This document shows positions 48,847 to 57,063 of a stretch of DNA of 64,000 bases, in pieces. The position numbers and the translations under genes are program-made. The notes beneath the pieces are model-generated. The model saw nothing but the letters and a program-made list of their open reading frames with translations, was not told where the DNA came from and ran no database searches. How positions within the stretch are numbered: position 1 is the stretch's first letter; every line of letters begins with the position of its first letter. Source of the DNA: Clostridiales bacterium (GTDB taxonomy: Bacteria; Bacillota; Clostridia; Christensenellales; CAG-138); contig SFDB01000006.1 in the NCBI GenBank assembly GCA_004558825.1, forward strand, positions 1 to 64,000. Reading direction: 5' to 3'.

Positions 48847-50118
48847 CTATCTTATCACGTCGACGCCCATGTACTTCCTGAGCGCTTCGGGAACGGTTAC
48901 GGAGCCGTCGGCGTTCTGGTAGTTTTCAAGAATTGCTGCAACCGTGCGTCCGACAGCCAGTCCGGAGCCGTTGAGGGTATGAACGAGCTCGGGCTTTGAG
49001 CCCTTGTCGCGGCGGAAGCGTATTTGTGCTCTGCGCGCCTGGAAATCCTCAAAATTGGAGCAGGAGCTTATCTCGACATAGCGGTCGTAGCTCGGCATCC
49101 ATACCTCGATATCGTATGTCTTTGCAGATGAGAATCCGAGGTCGCCCGTCGAAAGCGTAACGACCCTGTACGCAAGCCCGAGGCCCTGAAGCAGCCTTTC
49201 GGCGTCGTTCGTGAGCGATTCAAGCTCATCGTAGGACGTCTCGGGGAGCGAGAACTTAACAAGCTCGACCTTGTTGAACTGATGCTGACGAATGAGTCCG
49301 CGCGTGTCGCGGCCCGCCGAGCCCGCCTCGGAGCGGAAGCATGCGCTGTATGCGCAGAACTTCAGCGGAAGCTGAGCGCCGTCGATTATGTCGCCGCGCA
49401 GCATGTTCGTTACGGGGACTTCGGCCGTCGGTATGAGAAAATAATCGTCGCCGCCCGCTATTTTATAGGCGTCGTCCTCGAATTTGGGAAGTTGACCCGT
49501 CCCCGTCATAGACGCGCGGTTCACCATATAAGGCGGCAGTATTTCCACATAGCCGTTGGCGGAATGCGTGTCCATAAAGTAGTTTATGACGGCCCTTTCA
49601 AGCCTTGCGCCGAGTCCGCGGTAGAACGTGAACCTTGCGCCTGTGACCTTGCCCGCTGTTTTCGGGTCGAGTATGTTCAGGGCTTCGCCTATGTCCCAAT
49701 GCGGCTTGAAGTGAAAATCGAATACGGGCGGCGTGCCGACGCGGCGAACCTCCGAGTTGTCCTTGTCGTCTGCGCCGTCGGGAACGCTTGCGTGAGGTAT
49801 GTTCGGTATTTTCATAAGCATGGCGTCGAGCTGCTCGTCAATAGAGCTTATTTTTTCGTCAAGCTCTTTTATTCGTGCGGCGACGGCTTTCATGCTTGCC
49901 ATGAGCTCATCGGTGTTTTCGCCGTTCCTTTTCATTATCGGGATTTTCGCCGAGACCTCGTTGCGCTGCGCCTTGAGCGCCTCCGATTCCTGTAAAATCA
50001 CGCGGCGCTCCCTGTCGAGCTCCAGAAGTCCCGACACGTCGGCGCCCTTGCTGCGGCGCGCCTTCATGGCGCGTTCGAGCTCTTCAGGGTTTTTGCGAAT
50101 TCGTTTTATATCGAGCAT
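48847..50118 (-). CDS. serS: Seryl-tRNA synthetase
   Basis: A 423-residue class II synthetase. The N-terminal coiled coil that binds the tRNA long arm covers about residues 30-100 (RRVILQESEALKAQRNEVSAKI...). The catalytic domain has motif 2 FRSEAGSAGRDTRGLIRQHQFNKVEL and motif 3 near NGSGLAVGRTVAAILEN. Normal length. It follows argS by 23 bases on the same strand and is probably cotranscribed. No T-box lies upstream. Confidence 0.97.
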   Translation of the reverse strand: MLDIKRIRKNPEELERAMKARRSKGADVSGLLELDRERRVILQESEALKAQRNEVSAKIPIMKRNGENTDELMASMKAVAARIKELDEKISSIDEQLDAMLMKIPNIPHASVPDGADDKDNSEVRRVGTPPVFDFHFKPHWDIGEALNILDPKTAGKVTGARFTFYRGLGARLERAVINYFMDTHSANGYVEILPPYMVNRASMTGTGQLPKFEDDAYKIAGGDDYFLIPTAEVPVTNMLRGDIIDGAQLPLKFCAYSACFRSEAGSAGRDTRGLIRQHQFNKVELVKFSLPETSYDELESLTNDAERLLQGLGLAYRVVTLSTGDLGFSSAKTYDIEVWMPSYDRYVEISSCSNFEDFQARRAQIRFRRDKGSKPELVHTLNGSGLAVGRTVAAILENYQNADGSVTVPEALRKYMGVDVIR

Positions 50119-50141
50119 TGTTTTTTCCTCCGAATGCTGGG

Positions 50142-51836
50142 TTACATTTTTTCGGGCGCTTCAAGACCTACGAGATAAAGCCCCGTTTTGATTACATTTC
50201 TTGCCGCGTCGGTCAGCGCGAGCCTTGCGTTTCTGACGCCCTCGTTTTCGTCCATGATGCGGTTGTCATAGTAGAACTTGTTGAAGCACGAGCAAACGTT
50301 TATGACGCTGCGCGAAATAATGTACGGCTCGTACTTCTCTGCGGCTTCCGAAACGGCGGCGGGGAATTCGGCGATGGCCTTGACGAGCGCCGAGGAGGCT
50401 TCGTCCGAAAGCGCCGAGTAATCTATCTTTGCCCTGTCGTATCCGCCCGCCTTACGCAGCACGGAGCAGCAGCGGGCATGAGTGTACTGTGCGTAGGGGC
50501 CCGTTTCGCCGTCGAAATTGAGCGCCTTATCCCATGAGAACACTATATCCTTTATCCTGCCGTTGTATACGACGCCCCAAACAACCGCGCCGACGCCTAT
50601 CTGGCGGGCAACGGTTTCCTTGTCCTCAAGGTCGGGGCTTTTTTCCTTTATTACGTCGAGCGTCTTTTCTATGGCGGCGTTGAGAACGTCTTCAAGGAAC
50701 ACAACCCGTCCGTGGCGCGTCGAGAGCGTGCCGTCGGTTAGGCTGACCATGCCGAAGCTCACATGCACGCAGTCCTTCACCCAATCCTTGCCCATAAGCT
50801 CGAGCACCTTGAATATCTGCTTGAAATGAAGGCTCTGCTGATAGGCGACGACGTAGAGAAGCTTATCGAAATCGTATGTGTTTTTCCTGTATATGGCGGC
50901 GGCGAGGTCGCGCGTCGCATAAAGCGTGGCGCCGTCGGAGCGCAGTATGAGGCACGGCGGCATTGAGTATTCGCTGAGGTCGACTATGGAAGCCCCGTTA
51001 TCGACCTTGAGCAGATGCTTTTCGCGCAGCTCGTCGATAACCGGCTGCATCTTGTCCTCATAGAAGCTTTCGCCGGCATAGCTGTCGAACTTTATTCCGA
51101 GAAGGTCGTATGTCTTGCCGACCTCCTTGAGCGTTATGGCTTTGAACCATTCAAATATCTCGACAGCTTCGGGATCGTGCTGTTCTATGCGCTTAAACCA
51201 TGCGCGCGCCCTGTCGTTGAGCGAGTCGTCCTTTTCGGCCTCGTCGTGGAAGCGCACATAGAGCTGCATCATTGCGCGTACGCCGCCCTTTTCGACGGTT
51301 TCCTTATCGCCCCAGAGCTTGTAGGCGAGTATCATCTTGCCAAACTGCGTACCCCAGTCGCCGAGATGGTTTATGCTGACCGTTTTGTAGCCGAGGTGGT
51401 CATATATGCGCCTGAGCGCGTTGCCGATTGCCGTTGTCGACAGATGGCCTATATGGAACGGCTTTGCAATGTTTATTGACGAATAGTCGAGGCAGACGGT
51501 TTTGCCGCTGCCGACATCCGAGCCGCCGTAACGGGCGCCCTCGTCAAGAACGCGCTCGAGCGTCGTCCTTGCAAAAGACGTCTTGTCGGCAAAGAAATTT
51601 ATGTAGCCGCCCATGGGTTCGATGCGGCTTATGCCGTCGATTTCGCCCAAAGCCGGCGCAAGCGAGGCCGCTATCATGTTGGGGGCCTTCCTCATCGTCT
51701 TGGCAAGCTTGAAGCACGGGAAGGCGACGTCGCCCATGTCGGGGTTTGGCGGCGTTTCGAGCCACTCGCAGAGCTCGGCCGCGTCCGCGCCCACATTTGC
51801 GGCGATAGTTTTCGCGATATTTTGCTTGATATCCAT
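50142..51836 (-). CDS. argS: Arginyl-tRNA synthetase
   Basis: A 564-residue class I synthetase. HIGH is present as NIAKPFHIGHLSTTAIGNAL (near 125), an N-terminal Add1-like domain precedes it, and the DALR anticodon-binding domain ends the protein (YAQYTHARCCSVLRKAG...). The degenerate KMSKS region is SLTDGTLSTRHGRVV. The promoter immediately upstream is near consensus. The leader is too short for a T-box. Confidence 0.97.
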   Translation of the reverse strand: MDIKQNIAKTIAANVGADAAELCEWLETPPNPDMGDVAFPCFKLAKTMRKAPNMIAASLAPALGEIDGISRIEPMGGYINFFADKTSFARTTLERVLDEGARYGGSDVGSGKTVCLDYSSINIAKPFHIGHLSTTAIGNALRRIYDHLGYKTVSINHLGDWGTQFGKMILAYKLWGDKETVEKGGVRAMMQLYVRFHDEAEKDDSLNDRARAWFKRIEQHDPEAVEIFEWFKAITLKEVGKTYDLLGIKFDSYAGESFYEDKMQPVIDELREKHLLKVDNGASIVDLSEYSMPPCLILRSDGATLYATRDLAAAIYRKNTYDFDKLLYVVAYQQSLHFKQIFKVLELMGKDWVKDCVHVSFGMVSLTDGTLSTRHGRVVFLEDVLNAAIEKTLDVIKEKSPDLEDKETVARQIGVGAVVWGVVYNGRIKDIVFSWDKALNFDGETGPYAQYTHARCCSVLRKAGGYDRAKIDYSALSDEASSALVKAIAEFPAAVSEAAEKYEPYIISRSVINVCSCFNKFYYDNRIMDENEGVRNARLALTDAARNVIKTGLYLVGLEAPEKM

Positions 51837-51886
51837 AGCTGCTCCTTTACGGCCCGGCGTGAGCGCCGAACGCTTATTGACCTTTA

Positions 51887-51915
51887 ATTTTATGATGTAT
51901 TTCGTGCTTTGTCAA
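51887..51915 (-). promoter_or_regulatory. Promoter of argS-serS
   Basis: On the minus strand, TTGACA (51915-51910), a 17-base spacer and TAAAAT (51892-51887). The match is near consensus. It lies just before the stop of the Ntn gene. Confidence 0.85.
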
Positions 51916-51931
51916 TGGCGGGCCCTCCGTT

Positions 51932-52591
51932 TTACGGCTTGAAAATCTTGTGCTTATGCCAGAAGGCGTCGTCCTTTGTCAGCACGAGTACGTCAATATC
52001 GCCGCCGCAGGTTTTGACCTTTGATTCGAAGCGCTGATACTTTATCGTGAGGTCAACGAGAAATTCCGCGAAATCGATGGCGTCCTTAAGCGGCATCATG
52101 GCGTGATTGATTATTGCGGGCGGCTGCGAGTTGAGAAGCTTTGTTATTGCCGTAGATTCGCCCGACCACGACGCGGCGTACTGAACGACGCCGTTTTGCA
52201 TGTTGGAGCGCTTTATTTCCTTATTTATCGAATATACGAACGGCTCGTCCGCCGTGTAGCCGCATACGAAGAACGTGACGGCGGGGAAATGCTTTGCGGC
52301 GTATTTATGGAGCTTGTTTGCGACGTCTGTGACGTCGTCTGTTTCGCGTACCTCGTTTATTTCGAATATTCTCAAATAGTCCGATATGGTTTTGCCGTCG
52401 AGCACCGCGCTGCCGCAGGAGGCTATGCCGACCTTGACCTTGTTGAGCAGCACTATTTTCTGCGCGTTGTCGGAAATCGAGAATACGAGCTCCTTGGGCT
52501 TGTCGCCGCCCTGCACGGCTGTAACCGTCATGCGGCTGTCCGCGGCCATGACAATGCCTTCGGGGACGTAAATAGAGCAGATTATTGACAT
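51932..52591 (-). CDS. Proteasome-like Ntn protein of unknown function
   Basis: A 219-residue protein whose start, MSIICSIYVPEGIVMAADSRMT, resembles a proteasome beta or HslV subunit after its nucleophile. If Met1 is removed, Ser2 takes the Thr1 position, Asp18 matches Asp17, and Lys45 in NAQKIVLL fits Lys33. The C-terminus has GGDIDVLVLTKD. No propeptide or ATPase partner is present. Activity is unproven; peptidase, amidase or structural roles are possible. It is the last gene of uvrC-HAD-Ntn, 19 bases after the HAD gene. Confidence 0.65.
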   Translation of the reverse strand: MSIICSIYVPEGIVMAADSRMTVTAVQGGDKPKELVFSISDNAQKIVLLNKVKVGIASCGSAVLDGKTISDYLRIFEINEVRETDDVTDVANKLHKYAAKHFPAVTFFVCGYTADEPFVYSINKEIKRSNMQNGVVQYAASWSGESTAITKLLNSQPPAIINHAMMPLKDAIDFAEFLVDLTIKYQRFESKVKTCGGDIDVLVLTKDDAFWHKHKIFKP

Positions 52592-52610
52592 TTTGTTATA
52601 CCTCCGAGTT

Positions 52611-53426
52611 TTATTCCGTTTCGCCTTCGGGCTGTAATATGTAATTGCCTATGACCCATTTTACGGCGTCGTCCTCACACGCGGGCGCGATTACGTCGGC
52701 CGCCCTTTTGACCTCCTCCGCCCCGTTGGCCACGGCCACGCCGAGCCCCGCGCATTTTATCATATCGATGTCGAGCGTGTTGTCGCCCATCGCTATGACG
52801 TCGCCTATGTCTATGCCCATGTGGCGTGCGAGCCATTTTACGGCGGTGCCTTTATGAGAGCCGGGCGCATTGAATTCTATGAAGCCCGGGCTTGAGAGCG
52901 CTATCTCGAGGCGGCTGCCAAAGCGCTCCCTCAGCATCGGCAGCATTTCCGGTATGCGCTCGGGTTCGGTTATGTACAGCACCTTGGGTACGTTTTTCCA
53001 AAGCTTTTTCGCGGCGTCCGCGTCCTCATGCCCTTCAAGTCCGAGTACGCGCTTATAGCGGTCGGCATAGGGGTGCGGCCGCTCGTAGATTATGGCGTCG
53101 CCCTGATAAAGATGGGAATGCACGCCGAGCTCGCGGGCGGTCGACAGCAGCTCGCACACAAGCTGCGGCTCGATCTCGTCGACATGGAGAACGCCGCCCG
53201 TGACTGTATCCGTTATAAGCGCGCCGCTGTAATTGATGACGCCGCCCTTAATGCCAAGCTCGTCGATGACACGCTTTGAGCCTAAAAAGCCGCGGCCCGT
53301 AGCGACGGTGACGAAGACGCCCGCGTCCTGCGCATCATGCACGGCGTCAAGATTGGCGCGGGAAATGACCTGCGACGAGGGCAGGAGCGTCTCATCTATA
53401 TCGAGCACGAGCATTTTATACTTCAT
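52611..53426 (-). CDS. Cof-type HAD phosphatase
   Basis: A 271-residue HAD-superfamily hydrolase: motif I DIDETLLPSS (9-18), motif II TGRG, motif III KGTAVKWLARHMGI, and motif IV GDNTLDIDMIKCAG. The C2B cap identifies the Cof subfamily, which dephosphorylates sugar phosphates or nucleotides. The substrate is unknown. The start overlaps the uvrC end by 11 bases. Confidence 0.9.
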   Translation of the reverse strand: MKYKMLVLDIDETLLPSSQVISRANLDAVHDAQDAGVFVTVATGRGFLGSKRVIDELGIKGGVINYSGALITDTVTGGVLHVDEIEPQLVCELLSTARELGVHSHLYQGDAIIYERPHPYADRYKRVLGLEGHEDADAAKKLWKNVPKVLYITEPERIPEMLPMLRERFGSRLEIALSSPGFIEFNAPGSHKGTAVKWLARHMGIDIGDVIAMGDNTLDIDMIKCAGLGVAVANGAEEVKRAADVIAPACEDDAVKWVIGNYILQPEGETE

Positions 53427-55266
53427 CGTTTTTCTCCTCTTTTTTATGAAAATAGTCGTATACGCTTTGAGCGGCCGCTCTGTTCATCGTATCGGCGGCG
53501 GCGAGCTCGTCCACGGTTGCGGCGCGTATCCTGTCGAGCGTCACGAACGCGGAGAAGAGTGCGCGTCTGCGCTTTTCGCCTATGCCGTCGATGGAGCTCA
53601 GCACACTGTAGAGGGCGTTTTTTTGCCGAAGCGACCTGTGGTAGCTTATTGCGAAGCGGTGCGCCTCGTCTCTTATGCGCTCGAGAAAATGGAGCGCGGG
53701 GCTGTTCTTGGGCAGCGAAAGCGGTTCGGGCGATTCCTTCAATATTATGTCCTCGTTTCGTTCCGCAAGGCCTATCGCCGGTATGTGCGTCAGCGAAAAA
53801 TCGTCGAGCACCCTGAGCGCCGCGTTGAGCTGTCCGCGCCCGCCGTCGACGACGATAAGGTCGGGAAGCTGCGCGAATTTGCCGTCCTTTTCGGCGGCGC
53901 GCTTAAAGCGCCGCGTCAGCACCTCGTGCATGGCGGCGTAGTCGTCGCCCTCCGTCTGCGTCTTTATGCGGAAGCGCCTGTATTCCGGCCTGTCGGGGCT
54001 GCCGTCGGTGAAAACGACCATGCCGCCAACGGTATCGCGCCCCATTATGTGCGAATTATCGAAGCACTCTATGCGCCTTGGCAGCTCGTCGAGCCCTATA
54101 TATGTGCAAAGCTGCGCAAGCGCGCCCTCGCCGCGCTCCCACTCGCGCTTTTTAAGCTCCCGCCGCTTTTTGAGCGTATCAACGCCGTTTTCGTATGCCA
54201 TCTGCGTATAGCCGAGCTTTTCGCCGCGCTTCGGCACGGTTATGTGCACCCTTCGGCCTCGCAGCGCGGAGAGATATTCCTCGAGCGGACCAAGCTCGTC
54301 GGGCGTCGTGTTCAGCACCGCTTCGGGCGGTATAGATACGTTTTCGTTATAATACTGCCTCAGGAACGTCGTCATTAATGCGCCGTCCGATATGTCGCAG
54401 TCGGAGAGCGCGAAATGCTCCGTGCCTATGACCTTGCCGCCGCGAATGAAAAGCGCGAATACCATTGCCTCTGCTTCATCGCGGCACACCGCGAACACGT
54501 CGAGCTCGGCGTCCTTAACGCTTATGGCCTGCTGCTTTTCACTTAAGCTCTTTATCGCCTTTATGCTGTCGCGGAGCCTGAGAGCGCGCTCGAAGTCGAG
54601 CGATTCTGCGGCGAGGTTCATTTTTTCGGTCAGCTCGCTTATTACGTTTTCCGTGTCGCCGCGCAGGAAGGCCGCTATTTCATCGACCATGCGATGGTAC
54701 TCCTCGCGCGTCACGCTGCCCGAGCACGGCGCGCAGCACTTGCCTATGTGGTACATAAGGCATGGCCGCTCGTTCGCGGCAATCGCGCGCTTTATATCCT
54801 TTTTGCAGTGGCGTATCGGAAAATGGTCGCGAATAACGCTCATAGACTCCTTCAGCCCAAGTCCGCTTATGTATGGCCCGAAATATGTCGCGCCGTCGTT
54901 TTTTATTCTCCTTACCACGGTGAATGCGGGGAAATCCTGCCGCATATCGACCCGTATATAGGGGAAATGCTTGTCGTCCTTCAGCAGTATGTTGTAGCGC
55001 GGCTTGAACTGCTTTATCAGGTTCGATTCGAGCGCGAACGCCTCAGCCTCGCTCGCCGTGAGTATGTATTCAAAATCCGCTATGTGCGATACCATGGCGA
55101 CGACCTTGGGCTGCATACCGTTTTGGGAGCGGAAATACTGACGCACGCGGTTTTTGAGGTTTATTGCCTTGCCGACGTATATGACCTCGCCTCCCGCGTC
55201 GAACATCTTGTATACGCCCGGGTGTTCGGGCAAAAGGGCTATCTTTTGTTCAAGCGATTCGTTCAT
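53416..55266 (-). CDS. uvrC: Excinuclease ABC subunit C
   Basis: A 616-residue nuclease of nucleotide excision repair. The GIY-YIG domain starts PGVYKMFDAGGEVIYVGKAINLKNRVRQYF, a UVR motif lies near 200-235, the RNase H-like domain contains IECFDNSHIMGRDTVGGMVVFTDG and DLIVVDGGRGQLN, and the C-terminal helix-hairpin-helix is SIDGIGEKRRRALFSAF. Both incision domains look complete. It begins the uvrC-HAD-Ntn unit. Confidence 0.97.
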   Translation of the reverse strand: MNESLEQKIALLPEHPGVYKMFDAGGEVIYVGKAINLKNRVRQYFRSQNGMQPKVVAMVSHIADFEYILTASEAEAFALESNLIKQFKPRYNILLKDDKHFPYIRVDMRQDFPAFTVVRRIKNDGATYFGPYISGLGLKESMSVIRDHFPIRHCKKDIKRAIAANERPCLMYHIGKCCAPCSGSVTREEYHRMVDEIAAFLRGDTENVISELTEKMNLAAESLDFERALRLRDSIKAIKSLSEKQQAISVKDAELDVFAVCRDEAEAMVFALFIRGGKVIGTEHFALSDCDISDGALMTTFLRQYYNENVSIPPEAVLNTTPDELGPLEEYLSALRGRRVHITVPKRGEKLGYTQMAYENGVDTLKKRRELKKREWERGEGALAQLCTYIGLDELPRRIECFDNSHIMGRDTVGGMVVFTDGSPDRPEYRRFRIKTQTEGDDYAAMHEVLTRRFKRAAEKDGKFAQLPDLIVVDGGRGQLNAALRVLDDFSLTHIPAIGLAERNEDIILKESPEPLSLPKNSPALHFLERIRDEAHRFAISYHRSLRQKNALYSVLSSIDGIGEKRRRALFSAFVTLDRIRAATVDELAAADTMNRAAAQSVYDYFHKKEEKNDEV

Positions 55267-55313
55267 ACGTTAATTATATATTGAAAATGCGTCCGTTGGA
55301 AGCGTATAAAAGC

Positions 55314-55361
55314 TTTTTTTGCACAGTATGCGGACATTTAACGGACTGCGGTGCAAAAAAA
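55314..55361. repeat. Inverted repeat upstream of uvrC
   Basis: TTTTTTTGCAC (55314-55324) pairs with GTGCAAAAAAA (55351-55361) across 26 bases. It lies between the divergent uvrC and serpin genes. The T run is on the wrong side for a terminator; a protein-binding site is possible. Confidence 0.45.
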
Positions 55362-55444
55362 GGAACCTTTTGGGGGTTTTGAACGTTTAATCGACGATAC
55401 CGAAATGGTTGTGGTATTATACATTTGAACGGAGGTAATTTATA

Positions 55445-56740
55445 ATGAAGCTTATAAAAATCGCTGCGATGATGATATGCGCGCTGATGCTCTTTTCATG
55501 CGCGCCCGCATCGCCGGGCGTTGACCACGATGCCGACGAAAACGGCAAAACGACAAACCAACAGGAGGATAACGGTAAATTGGTTAACTCAACTGTAAAG
55601 GGCGAGCCCTCGGGCTGGCTCGACATAAAAGGCGAGCCGCTCGACAACGGCGAGGTTTCCGACGAATTTACATCGGCGACGAATGCGTTCGCGCTCGCTC
55701 TGCTTGAAAACCTTGACGACGACTGGACAGGCGTATATTCGCCCGCCTCGCTTGCTATGGTGCTTCAGCTTACAATGCAGGGAGCCGACGAAAAGGCAAG
55801 GGCGGCGATGGCCGAAGCGCTCCATATCGACATGACGAACGACGACATAAACGTAAACAACTCTCGCCTGCTCAGCGCGCTCGGCTCAAAGGGCATAAAT
55901 ATGGCGAACGCCGTCATGATGAGCTCAGAATATGCGCTCAACGGAAACTTTGCCGCAATAGCCGCGAATTTCTACAGGGCCGAAACGGGTACGTTCGATT
56001 TTACCGACGGCAAGTCGGTCGTCGATTCCGCAAACAAGTGGGTCAGCGACCATACAAACGGGCGCATAAAGCAGCTTTTTGAAACGCTTCCCGAAGATAC
56101 GCTGATGCTTCTCATAAACGCGCTCGACCTTGACCTTAATTGGAAAACAAGCTTTGATGCCGAGAAGGTATATAAAGACCTTGACTTCCACGGCACGAAC
56201 GGCGACCAAAAGGTGACGCTGATGGCCGCGAAGGGAGAATTTCTCTGCGCCGAGATAGACGGCGGCAAGGTAATACTGCTTCCGTACGAGAATGACGAAT
56301 GCTTCATGGCCGTGGCGCTTCCGCCCGAAGGCGTATCGCCCAATGCGTATCTTGGCAAGGTCATGGGCAGGTGGAACGAATGCAAAGCGCGCGAAGCGGA
56401 GCTTTGGCTTCCGAAGATTGAGCTGAATTCGCGCCTTGAGCTTCTTGAGACGCTCCGCGCGATGGGCATGGGAGAGGCATTGCTCGGAGGCAGCGGAAAC
56501 TTCCCGGGACTTTTGGATTCGGATGAGTTTATTCAGATAGGCGACGTCATTCAGGCGGCGCACATCAATGTCAATGAGAACGGCACGCAGGCTGCGGCAG
56601 GCTCCGGCGTAGCGATGACACGCGGCATAAGCCTTGAGGACAAATTCGTCGTCCGCTGCGACAGGCCGTACGCCATGGTCATAGTTCATACAGCCACAAA
56701 CGAAACGCTGTTTGTTGCGACGGTAAATAATATCGAATAA
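55445..56740 (+). CDS. Lipoprotein serpin (serine protease inhibitor family)
   Basis: A 431-residue protein. The signal peptide MKLIKIAAMMICALMLFSC ends in a lipobox, so Cys19 would be lipid-anchored outside the membrane. A charged linker precedes a serpin domain from about residue 70 (NAFALALLENLDDDWTGVYSPASLAMVLQLTMQGADEKARAAMAEAL). The reactive-centre region near 376-400 reads NENGTQAAAGSGVAMTRG, with the small-residue hinge needed for inhibition, and the end is RPYAMVIVHTATNETLFVATV. The P1 residue may be Met or Arg by position. The GGAGGT site and ATG are clear. Confidence 0.92.
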   Translation: MKLIKIAAMMICALMLFSCAPASPGVDHDADENGKTTNQQEDNGKLVNSTVKGEPSGWLDIKGEPLDNGEVSDEFTSATNAFALALLENLDDDWTGVYSPASLAMVLQLTMQGADEKARAAMAEALHIDMTNDDINVNNSRLLSALGSKGINMANAVMMSSEYALNGNFAAIAANFYRAETGTFDFTDGKSVVDSANKWVSDHTNGRIKQLFETLPEDTLMLLINALDLDLNWKTSFDAEKVYKDLDFHGTNGDQKVTLMAAKGEFLCAEIDGGKVILLPYENDECFMAVALPPEGVSPNAYLGKVMGRWNECKAREAELWLPKIELNSRLELLETLRAMGMGEALLGGSGNFPGLLDSDEFIQIGDVIQAAHINVNENGTQAAAGSGVAMTRGISLEDKFVVRCDRPYAMVIVHTATNETLFVATVNNIE

Positions 56741-56811
56741 AACTGAATTATGTGACGGCACGCTTAGCGCCGCAACGTGTTTTACCGGCACACGGCTGCC
56801 GGTATAAAAAG

Positions 56812-56850
56812 CTGCACGCCTGACGATTTTTGTCGGGTGTGCGGTTTTTT
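56812..56850 (+). terminator. Terminator after the serpin gene
   Basis: CTGCACGCCTGAC (56812-56824) pairs with GTCGGGTGTGCGG (56832-56844) using three G-T pairs, followed by six T. Another hairpin, ACCGGCA/TGCCGGT, lies at about 56783-56803. Confidence 0.8.
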
Positions 56851-56886
56851 GCTGACCGGAACGAGCCGGCCTGTCCCAAAAAAGCC

Positions 56887-56915
56887 TTGCGCGGCCGAAA
56901 GTCCGGGGATATAAT
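56887..56915 (+). promoter_or_regulatory. Promoter of the mgtE leader and mgtE
   Basis: TTGCGC (56887-56892), a 17-base spacer and TATAAT (56910-56915). Transcription would start near 56922, leaving a leader of about 140 bases. Confidence 0.7.
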
Positions 56916-56960
56916 AAAAATGAGCATATATGCGGCTCAATAAATTACGGAGGGATAATC

Positions 56961-57005
56961 ATGGACGCAGGTCCTTATCCGAGTACAACCGGAAAAACGA
57001 GTTAA
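56961..57005 (+). CDS. Putative 14-residue leader peptide of mgtE
   Basis: ATG at 56961 encodes MDAGPYPSTTGKTS, ending at TAA 57003-57005. A strong site GGAGGG (56949-56954) lies six bases before it, better than for many real genes here. The start, an acidic residue followed by spaced prolines, resembles enteric MgtL (MEPDPTP...), whose translation reports Mg2+ levels. Position directly before a magnesium transporter and a switchable RNA structure makes a regulatory role likely by inference. It is too short for homology proof. Confidence 0.6.
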   Translation: MDAGPYPSTTGKTS

Positions 57006-57062
57006 GTGCGGCCATGCGTTATCGTTCCGTGTCGCCGCGCTTGCAGAAAAGGAGGCGGCGAC
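57006..57062 (+). promoter_or_regulatory. Candidate translational attenuator of mgtE
   Basis: Two exclusive stems share one strand. GTCGCCG (57031-57037) can pair with CGGCGAC (57056-57062), which places the GGAGG site (57051-57055) in a closed loop and ends one base before the mgtE ATG. Alternatively GTGCGGC (57006-57012) pairs with GCCGCGC (57034-57040, one G-T pair) and frees that site. The first strand of the alternative begins immediately after the leader stop codon, where a terminating ribosome would cover it. No known Mg2+ riboswitch consensus was recognised. Confidence 0.55.
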
Positions 57063-57063
57063 G

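Noticed and set aside
51837..51931. T-box leader upstream of argS-serS
   Set aside because: The interval is under 100 bases, the promoter lies within it, and no T-box signature sequence is present.
53233..54378. Plus-strand frame of 381 codons over the HAD gene and uvrC
   Set aside because: uvrC and the HAD gene are unambiguous on the minus strand; this frame has no motifs.
56881..57063. M-box (Mg2+) riboswitch before mgtE
   Set aside because: The leader is only about 140 bases and shows none of the conserved M-box segments. The mini-ORF plus switching hairpins explain it better.
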